Source of the DNA: JAWVFN01 sp963696625
Lineage (GTDB): Bacteria > Actinomycetota > Thermoleophilia > Solirubrobacterales > 70-9
Direction of reading: 5' to 3'
DNA: 11,955 nt
NCBI GenBank assembly: GCA_963696625.1
Contig: CAVOKZ010000040.1
Coordinates: 1-11,955 of the forward strand
Shown piece after piece: positions 7,163 to 11,955 of the stretch. A program made the translations under genes and the position numbers. The notes under the pieces are model-generated. The model ran no database searches. It had not been told where the DNA came from and was given only the letters and a program-made list of their open reading frames with translations. Position 1 is the first letter of the stretch, and each line of letters starts with the position of its first letter.

Positions 7163-8065
7163 ATGAGCAAGATCTTCTTCTTCATCCAGGAGGGCCTGCG
7201 CGCGATGCGCCGCAGCGCCGCGCCGAGCATCGCCGCGGTGGTGACGATCGTCGTCACCGTCGTCCTGCTGGGAGTGCTGATCCCGGTCGTGCAGACGACG
7301 CAGGCCAAGTCGGACGAGGTCCGCAACCAGCTCGAGCTCAAGGTCTTTGCCTTCAACGACGCGACCGACGAGGAGCTCACCGAGCTCCAGACCAAGATCC
7401 GGGCGATGCAGCACGTCCAGTCGGTCGAGTACGTCAGTCCCGATCAGGGCCTCGATCAGCTCAAGAGCCGGCTCGAGGACCCGACCATCGCCGACGAGCT
7501 CAGCTCCAACCCGCTTCCGCCCGCGATCAACGTCAAGGTCGACGACGCCGACAACCTCGAATCGGTGCGCTCGGCGCTCAACCCGCCGAACGCGAGCGGG
7601 CAGCCGACGCCGATCAGCCCGATCATCGACGAGGTCGTCGATTCGCGCGACGACGCCAGCAAGATCACCTCGGTGACGAGCGCGATCAAGATCGTCCTGC
7701 TCGTGATCACCGGGCTGCTGCTGCTCGCCTCGCTGGGCCTGATCGCCAACACGATCCGGCTCTCGATCTACTCCCGCCGCACCGAGGTCGAGGTCATGCG
7801 CCTCGTCGGCGCCACCAACTGGTTCATCCGCTGGCCGTTCATGGTCGAAGGGCTCGTGGTCGGCTTCATCGGCGGCCTGATCGCCGTCTGCGTGCTGCTC
7901 GTCGGCAAGCTGACGATCGTCGACCCCCTCGCCAACGACTTCGAACTGGTCAAGGCCCAGCAGACGATCGACTTCCTGCCGCTGGTCGTCGTGCTCCTCG
8001 CGGCCGCGATGGCCGTCTCGGCGATCGGCAGCGGCCTGACGCTGCGCCGCTTCCTCCGCGTTTAG
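7163..8065 (+). CDS. ftsX: Cell division protein FtsX, permease-like partner of FtsE
   Basis: FtsX is the membrane subunit of FtsEX; it does not transport but passes the ATPase motion to cell-wall hydrolases outside the cell. The 300 residues show the expected topology: a cytoplasmic start 'MSKIFFFIQEGLRAMRRS', TM1 (about 23-44), an extracytoplasmic domain (45-170), TM2 (about 173-197), the cytoplasmic loop 'YSRRTEVEVMRLVGATNWFIRWPFMVEG' shape (203-230) typical of FtsX, TM3 (about 228-250) and TM4 (about 272-293). The extracytoplasmic domain carries 'VEYVSPDQGLDQLKSRL', a segment common in actinobacterial FtsX. No obvious NlpC/P60 hydrolase target lies in the window; the next gene is a protease. 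The gap from ftsE is 3 bp, so the two are almost surely co-transcribed. Confidence 0.96.
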   Translation: MSKIFFFIQEGLRAMRRSAAPSIAAVVTIVVTVVLLGVLIPVVQTTQAKSDEVRNQLELKVFAFNDATDEELTELQTKIRAMQHVQSVEYVSPDQGLDQLKSRLEDPTIADELSSNPLPPAINVKVDDADNLESVRSALNPPNASGQPTPISPIIDEVVDSRDDASKITSVTSAIKIVLLVITGLLLLASLGLIANTIRLSIYSRRTEVEVMRLVGATNWFIRWPFMVEGLVVGFIGGLIAVCVLLVGKLTIVDPLANDFELVKAQQTIDFLPLVVVLLAAAMAVSAIGSGLTLRRFLRV

Positions 8066-8098
8066 CCCCTGCAAACGCGTTCCCTTTAGGTTTCTCGG

Positions 8099-9271
8099 AT
8101 GAGCAAGCGCGCGATTGCGCTTCCGGTGGGCGTGGTGGCCTTGCTGGTGGGCATGTGGCTGGGGGGGCACCCGGACACGCTCCCCGGCGGGCTGCGCGAC
8201 GTCTTCGTCGACCAGAAGGCCGAGGTCTCCGACCAGGTCCTCGATGAGATCGAGGACAACTACTGGAAGGAGGTCGACTCCGACACCCTCCAGAACGCCT
8301 CGGCGAACGGCATGGTCGACAGCATCCGCAAGGAGTTCGCCGACAAGTTCTCGCACTACTTCGACCCCGAGCAGTTCAAGGAGTTCCAGCAGGTGACCGA
8401 CGGCACGCTTTCCGGCGTGGGGATGTCGGTCACCGGGGTCGAGCAGGGCCTGCGCGTTTCGCAGACATTCCCGGACTCGCCGGCGAGGAAGGCCGGGATC
8501 GAGCGCGGCGACGTGATCACCGAGGTCAACGGCGAGTCGATCGCAGGAGAGGATGCGACGGCCGCGACCGGAAAGATCCGAGGCGAGCCGGGCACCAAGG
8601 TCACCCTCACCGTCCTCTCCGGCGGCAGACCACCGGCCGAGAAGCTGAGGGTGGAGCGGGCGGAGGTCCACGTTCCGGTTGTGGCCGGGCGCCTGATCAA
8701 GGCCGGGGGAACGCCGGTCGCCTACGTGCGGATGGCGCAGTTCACCCCGGGGGTGCACGCGGCGCTGCGCAAGAAGATCGAGGATCTGCGCGCCAAGGGC
8801 GCCGAGGGCCTGATCCTCGACCTGCGCAACAACGGCGGCGGCCTCCTCGATGAGGCCGTGCTCACCGGCAGCGTCTTTCTCGAGGACGGCACGATCGTCA
8901 CGACCGACTCGCGCACGCAGGGAAGCCACGTCTACGAGGCGGTCGGCGATGCGATCTCGCCGCAGCCGACCGTGGTCCTGGTCAACCGCGATACCGCCTC
9001 CGCCGCGGAGATCCTGACCGCGGCGATCGGCGAGAACGACCTCGGCACGGTCGTCGGCACGCGCACCTTCGGCAAGGGGGTCTTCCAGCAGGTGATCGGC
9101 CTCGACGACGGCGGCGGCCTCGATCTCACGATCGGCGAGTATCTGACCTCGGACGGCACCTCGATCGCCAACAAGGGAGTGCAGCCGGACGTCAAGGTCG
9201 CCAAGGATGCGCCGCCCGCAGAGGCGCTGGGCAAGGCGCGCGCCGTGCTCGCCCCCGAAGTCAGCCGGTAA
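8099..9271 (+). CDS. C-terminal processing peptidase, S41 family with PDZ domain (CtpA/CtpB-like)
   Basis: This serine protease trims or degrades envelope proteins from their C-termini. The 390 residues hold an N-terminal membrane anchor or signal (about 5-21), an N-terminal helical region with 'DNYWKEVDSDTLQNASANGMVDSI', a PDZ domain (about 103-190: 'GVGMSV', then 'SPARKAGIERGDVITEVNG') and the S41 core from about 205. Ser301 ('NRDTASAAEIL') and Lys326 ('GTRTFGKGVFQ') form the Ser-Lys dyad, and 'LILDLRNNGGGLLDEAV' (238-254) is the substrate-strand signature. It lies 33 bp after ftsX and its TAA overlaps the rnr ATG. Ctp-type genes beside ftsEX occur in other Gram-positive bacteria, consistent with a role in hydrolase or divisome protein processing, but the substrate here is not shown. 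Only a weak SD precedes the ATG. Confidence 0.93.
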   Translation: MSKRAIALPVGVVALLVGMWLGGHPDTLPGGLRDVFVDQKAEVSDQVLDEIEDNYWKEVDSDTLQNASANGMVDSIRKEFADKFSHYFDPEQFKEFQQVTDGTLSGVGMSVTGVEQGLRVSQTFPDSPARKAGIERGDVITEVNGESIAGEDATAATGKIRGEPGTKVTLTVLSGGRPPAEKLRVERAEVHVPVVAGRLIKAGGTPVAYVRMAQFTPGVHAALRKKIEDLRAKGAEGLILDLRNNGGGLLDEAVLTGSVFLEDGTIVTTDSRTQGSHVYEAVGDAISPQPTVVLVNRDTASAAEILTAAIGENDLGTVVGTRTFGKGVFQQVIGLDDGGGLDLTIGEYLTSDGTSIANKGVQPDVKVAKDAPPAEALGKARAVLAPEVSR

Positions 9272-11064
9272 TGCCCGACGAGCGAACGCGGCGCGTCGCG
9301 GTCGTCGCCAAGCGCGGCCGCTTCACTGTCGCCGAGTTGCTGTTCGAGGCGGGAGGGCGGTTCACGCTCGCCGGCGGCAAGAAGACCGGGCCGGGTCAGA
9401 TGGTGCTGATCGAGATCGGCCCCGGACGCGGCCAGCGGGCAAAGGTCCTGCGCCGGCTCGGCAGCCCCAAGAAGGCCCGCGACGTGGTCGAGGCGCTGAT
9501 GCTCGACCGCGGGCTCGAGCGCGGCTTCTCGGCCAAGCTCGAGGACGCCGCCCGCGACGCCGCAGACGCCGCCCGCGCCGACGCGGGTTACCGGGAGGAC
9601 CTGACCGGGCTCGCGACCTTCACCGTCGACCCGGCGACCGCCCGTGACTTCGACGACGCCGTCTCGGCCCGGGCCGAGGGCGACGGCTTTCGCCTCTGGA
9701 TCCACATCGCCGACGTCGCCGCCCACGTCAAGCCCGGCAGCGCGCTCGACAAGGAGGCCCGCCGGCGGGCGAACTCCACCTACGCCCCGGGCGCGGTCGA
9801 GCCGATGCTGCCGAAGGCGCTCTCGAACGAGGCCTGCAGCCTCGTACCGGGGGAGGAACGGCTCGCGGTCACGACCGAGGTCGTGCTGACCGCGCAGGGA
9901 GAGGCAAAATCGGCACGCTTCTACCGCAGCCGCATCCGCTCCGACGCCCGCTTCAGCTATGAGGAGATCGACGACTACTTCGCCGGGCGAAAGCGGCCCC
10001 CGAAGCAGGTGGCCGAGCCGCTCGAGGAGACCCGCCGCGCCTCCGCGGCGCTGGCCGAGCGCCGCGCCGGGGAGCAGCTCGAGGTCCACACCCCCGAGCC
10101 GGACTTCCTCTTCACCGACGGCGACGTCACCGAGACCGTCAACATCGAGGAGACCGAGTCGCACCGGCTGATCGAGATGCTGATGATCCTCAACAACGAG
10201 CAGGTCGCCGAGCTGCTTTCGCAGAAGAAGGTGCCGACGCTCTACCGCGTCCACGAGCAGCCCGACGGCGAGCGAATCGAGGAGCTGTTCGCCAAGCTCG
10301 CGGCGCTCGAGATTCCGACCCCGCCGCTGCCCGAGAAGATCTCGCCCTCTCAGGCGGGGAAGCTGGCGATCGAGGCCTCGAAGCTGGTGAGCAAGGAGGC
10401 GAAGCGCCGTGGCCACGGCCTCGAGGCGTATACATCGCTCGTGCTCCGCTCGCTCAAACAGGCCCAGTACTCCGACCGCAACCTCGGCCACGCGGGGCTC
10501 GGCAGCTCCGCCTACGCCCACTTCACATCGCCGATCCGCCGTTACCCCGACCTGGTTTGCCACCGGGCGCTGCTCTCGGCCGTCGGGGAAGGCGAGGAGG
10601 CGCCGCGGGCCGAGTTGCTCGGCGAGACCGCGGCCCACTGCTCCGAGCGCGAGCGCGCCTCGATGAAGATCGAGCGGGGCGCCGACGACGTCTGCGCCGC
10701 GTTCCTGCTCGAACGCGAGCTCTTCGATGCCGGGCCGGGAGCGCCGTTCGACGGCGAGGTGGTCGGGCTGGTCGGGGCCGGCGCCTTCGTCCGCTTCGGC
10801 GGCGAGCTGAGCTCGCTCTACGAAGGCTTTCTCCCGGCGCGCCGGATCGGCGGCCGCGAGCGCTACGATCTCGACGCGACCGAGACTGCCCTCGTCGGCG
10901 AGAAGGAGGGCGGCCGCATCCGCATCGGCGACCCCCTCAAGGTGATCGTCGACAAGGTCGACGCTCCGAGAGGGCGGGTCGACCTGCTTCCGGCCGATAC
11001 GGGCCATTCAGGGAGAGCCCGGGACCGCGGCCCCCGGACGCGAAGCGGAGGAGGCCGCGGTTGA
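9271..11064 (+). CDS. rnr: RNase R/RNase II family 3'-5' exoribonuclease
   Basis: This enzyme degrades RNA processively from the 3' end and helps clear non-stop mRNAs released by trans-translation. The start ATG shares one base with the stop of the S41 protease (TAATG). The 597 residues are short for RNase R because the N-terminal helix-turn-helix found in longer forms is absent; a small cold-shock-like region occupies about 8-60. The RNB catalytic domain starts near 105 and has the metal-binding Asp set in 'VDPATARDFDDAV' (Asp120, 126, 128, 129) and 'HFTSPIRRYPDLVCHRALL' further on. A C-terminal S1 domain (about 490-573) ends at 'GRVDLL'. Residues 574-597, an Arg/Gly-rich tail, are encoded wholly by a 77-bp repeat whose other copy lies beyond smpB. 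The usual Lys-rich RNase R tail is missing. RNase II is the alternative name, but the smpB neighbour favours R. Confidence 0.92.
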   Translation: MPDERTRRVAVVAKRGRFTVAELLFEAGGRFTLAGGKKTGPGQMVLIEIGPGRGQRAKVLRRLGSPKKARDVVEALMLDRGLERGFSAKLEDAARDAADAARADAGYREDLTGLATFTVDPATARDFDDAVSARAEGDGFRLWIHIADVAAHVKPGSALDKEARRRANSTYAPGAVEPMLPKALSNEACSLVPGEERLAVTTEVVLTAQGEAKSARFYRSRIRSDARFSYEEIDDYFAGRKRPPKQVAEPLEETRRASAALAERRAGEQLEVHTPEPDFLFTDGDVTETVNIEETESHRLIEMLMILNNEQVAELLSQKKVPTLYRVHEQPDGERIEELFAKLAALEIPTPPLPEKISPSQAGKLAIEASKLVSKEAKRRGHGLEAYTSLVLRSLKQAQYSDRNLGHAGLGSSAYAHFTSPIRRYPDLVCHRALLSAVGEGEEAPRAELLGETAAHCSERERASMKIERGADDVCAAFLLERELFDAGPGAPFDGEVVGLVGAGAFVRFGGELSSLYEGFLPARRIGGRERYDLDATETALVGEKEGGRIRIGDPLKVIVDKVDAPRGRVDLLPADTGHSGRARDRGPRTRSGGGRG

Positions 11065-11066
11065 TG
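10990..11066 (+). repeat. 77-bp structured repeat, copy A, spanning the rnr-smpB junction
   Basis: This copy aligns without gaps to the reverse complement of 11584-11660 at 66 of 77 positions; no similarity continues on either side. It starts CCGGCCGATACGGGCCATTC and ends GGTTGATG. It encodes the last 24 codons and TGA of rnr, includes the smpB SD (GGAGGAGG, 11047-11054) and ends on the smpB ATG. ACCGCGGCC (11024-11032) pairs perfectly with GGCCGCGGT (11053-11061) around a 20-nt loop. No other copy is visible in the window. It may be a dispersed genome repeat or a local inverted duplication. Confidence 0.8.
11024..11061 (+). promoter_or_regulatory. Hairpin placing the smpB ribosome-binding site in and beside its loop
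   Basis: This is a 9-bp perfect stem (11024-11032 with 11053-11061) with the 20-nt loop 11033-11052. GGAGG (11047-11051) is in the loop, the rest of the extended SD enters the right arm, and the ATG begins 2 nt past the stem. In mRNA the fold could tune smpB initiation, while ribosomes finishing rnr would melt it, giving coupling. The stem is conserved in the other copy with a compensatory pair change. Confidence 0.5.
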
Positions 11067-11573
11067 GCGAGGCAGAAGAAGAAGAAGAAGAAGGGAGGGG
11101 GAGGCTCGGGCGGCCGTCCAGCAGCGGCCGGTGACGTAGCGACCAACCGCCGAGCTCGGCAGAAGTTCAAGATGCTCGAGAAGATCGAGGCCGGCATCGA
11201 GCTCAGGGGCAGCGAGGTCAAGTCGCTGCGCGACGGCAAGGCGCAGATCAACGAGGCCTACGCCGTGATCAACGACGGCGAGATGTGGCTGCGCGGCGCG
11301 CACATCCCGCCCTACGCGCCGGCCGCGCGCGAGAACCACGACCCCGACCGCGCGCGCAAGCTGCTTCTTCACCGCCGCGAGATCGAGCGCCTGATCGGCA
11401 AGACCGCGCAGAAGGGCCTGACGCTGGTCCCGACCAGGATCTACTTCAAGGGGCCGCGGGCCAAGGTTGAGCTCGGACTGGCGACCAACAAGGAGGGCCG
11501 CGACCGCCGCAGGGAGATCGCCAAACGCGACGTTGAGCGGGAAGTCGCCCGTGACTACAAACAGCGTTTGTAG
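11064..11573 (+). CDS. smpB: SsrA (tmRNA)-binding protein SmpB
   Basis: SmpB carries tmRNA to ribosomes stalled on mRNAs lacking a stop codon, so the unfinished protein is tagged and the ribosome freed. The 169-residue protein has the standard core from about residue 29: 'VATNRRARQKFKMLEKIEAGI', 'GSEVKSLRDGKAQINEAYA' and 'DGEMWLRGAHIPPY', then 'LLLHRREIERLIGKTAQKGLTLVP' and the basic tail 'RREIAKRDVEREVARDY'. The first 28 residues are unusual: six Lys in a row (six AAG codons, 11076-11093) followed by a Gly-rich linker. The ATG overlaps the rnr stop (TGATG), and GGAGGAGG lies 9 nt upstream, inside the 77-bp repeat. Linkage to rnr fits their shared role in non-stop mRNA quality control. No tmRNA gene fits in the bases that remain in this window. 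Confidence 0.96.
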   Translation: MARQKKKKKKGGGGSGGRPAAAGDVATNRRARQKFKMLEKIEAGIELRGSEVKSLRDGKAQINEAYAVINDGEMWLRGAHIPPYAPAARENHDPDRARKLLLHRREIERLIGKTAQKGLTLVPTRIYFKGPRAKVELGLATNKEGRDRRREIAKRDVEREVARDYKQRL

Positions 11574-11583
11574 AGCGACTTCT

Positions 11584-11660
11584 CATTAACCGCCGCCTCC
11601 TCCGCCTCGCGTCCGGGGGCGGCGGCCCAAGCCTCGACCTGAATGGCCCGTAGCGGCCGG
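11584..11660 (-). repeat. 77-bp structured repeat, copy B, inverted, 3' of smpB
   Basis: This is the second copy, on the minus strand, starting 11 bp past the smpB stop. It shares unbroken identity runs of 15 (TACGGGCCATTCAGG), 14 and 11 bases with copy A. Read in the frame copy A uses, it also stays open for 24 codons, keeps a stop (TAA for TGA) at the same site and ends in ATG. On the plus strand ACCGCCGCC (11589-11597) pairs with GGCGGCGGC (11618-11626) apart from the outermost position. The stem sits where a terminator might, but no T-run follows, so 3'-end protection of the mRNA is as likely. Confidence 0.75.
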
Positions 11661-11729
11661 TTGTTGCCCTGCACGGGCAGGCAAGGTGGGCTGCACCGGG
11701 AAAAAGTGTCCGTGCGAGTATTCGCGACA

Positions 11730-11955
11730 ATGCCCCTTGCGGCAATTGATACGCAGAGCGTCTGGGAAGACGTGCGCGATTACGTCCAGGACCACCCCGA
11801 GGTGGTCGCCGCCGGGCTGGCCGGTTTCGTCGTCTTGCTGCTGCTCGTGACCCTGCTGGTGCGCGCGCGTTCGGGCAAGCGCGCGGCCAAGGCTCCCCAT
11901 CCCGGCGGCCGCGAGATGACGCGTCGCGAGCGGCGCCGGGCCGCGCGCGACAAAC
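11730..11955 (+). CDS. Unrecognised small membrane protein (3' truncated by the window)
   Basis: An open frame from ATG at 11730 runs off the end of the window, giving 75 residues. It starts 'MPLAAIDTQSVWEDVRDYVQDHPEVV', then has a clear hydrophobic helix (about residues 26-45, 'VAAGLAGFVVLLLLVTLLV'), followed by a basic region with 'RARSGKRAAK' and 'MTRRERRRAARDK'. By the positive-inside rule the N-terminus is outside and the basic part cytoplasmic. There is no good SD before this ATG; in-frame GTG codons at 11706 and 11712 are alternative starts, the first preceded by GGGA. I do not recognise the family. Strong G/C third-position bias and the membrane-segment pattern support a real gene. 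It is separated from smpB by repeat copy B and is probably its own transcription unit. Confidence 0.6.
   Translation, partial: MPLAAIDTQSVWEDVRDYVQDHPEVVAAGLAGFVVLLLLVTLLVRARSGKRAAKAPHPGGREMTRRERRRAARDK

Noticed and set aside
6278..8929. 883-codon open frame on the minus strand across ftsE, ftsX and the S41 protease
   Set aside because: It is antisense to three clearly conserved genes. GC-rich DNA with strong third-position bias leaves the opposite frame free of stops, and the translation is low-complexity (Asp, Arg, Val, Leu) with no recognisable domain.
8932..11007. 691-codon open frame on the minus strand across the S41 protease end and rnr
   Set aside because: Same GC-bias shadow, with no recognisable motifs, opposite an unmistakable RNase R gene.
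10990..11660. smpB as the cargo of a transposable cassette with terminal inverted repeats
   Set aside because: Copy A lies within rnr and carries its stop codon, smpB near ftsX is an old actinobacterial arrangement, there is no transposase, and no target-site duplication is visible outside the copies.
11574..11729. Possible tmRNA (ssrA) gene directly after smpB
   Set aside because: The gap is about 155 bp, half of it repeat copy B. A tmRNA needs roughly 350 nt with a tRNA-like end, and no such sequence is present.
11586..11900. 104-codon minus-strand ORF ending in the same tail and stop site as rnr
   Set aside because: Its C-terminus resembles the rnr tail only because it reads through repeat copy B. 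Its N-terminal part is antisense to the membrane protein gene and resembles nothing I recognise.

Overview
The window is GC-rich DNA, densely packed with genes and with strong G/C bias at third codon positions. It uses TTG and GTG starts and has several starts with little or no Shine-Dalgarno (SD) signal. Together with ftsE-ftsX near smpB, a sigma factor fused to a ZAS zinc motif and membrane segment, and a secreted protein with a Lys-rich tail, this suggests a high-GC actinobacterium. My best guess is the Thermoleophilia/Solirubrobacterales branch; that is inference from style, not a database match. I see no phage genes, insertion sequence, CRISPR array, rRNA, tRNA or tmRNA.

Layout. (1) 1-965 (+): the 3' part of an ECF-type sigma factor, running from region 4 through a ZAS-like Hx3Cx2C motif and a probable membrane segment to a Pro/Gly/Ser-rich tail. 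(2) 995-1843 (-): an Fpg/Nei-type DNA glycosylase lacking its fourth zinc cysteine, divergent from (3) 1942-2973 (+) nadA, quinolinate synthase. An inverted repeat lies over the probable fpg promoter. (4) 3054-4151 (+): an exported trypsin-like protease with a Lys/Arg-rich tail. (5) 4220-6177 (+): a transketolase split into N- and C-terminal subunits whose genes overlap by one base. (6) 6282-11573 (+): a probable operon of a short leader ORF, ftsE, ftsX, an S41 C-terminal processing protease, an RNase R family exoribonuclease (rnr) and smpB. Its genes overlap or sit within 33 bp of each other. (7) 11730 to the end (+): the 5' end of an unrecognised small membrane protein.

The operon joins two themes. 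FtsE/FtsX is the ABC-type divisome complex that controls peptidoglycan hydrolysis, and the PDZ-S41 protease may act on envelope substrates. RNase R and SmpB work together in trans-translation and decay of non-stop mRNA.

The most unusual structure is a 77-bp sequence present twice in inverted orientation around smpB (10990-11066 and 11584-11660, 66 of 77 positions identical, no gaps). Copy A encodes the last 24 residues and stop codon of RNase R, the SD of smpB and the smpB ATG. Copy B lies 11 bp past the smpB stop in the opposite orientation. Each copy holds a 9-position stem around a conserved 20-nt loop, and the copies differ by a compensatory base-pair swap in the stem. This looks like a structured small repeat that has become part of a gene junction, and it places an antisense copy of the smpB ribosome-binding region in the 3' flank of smpB.
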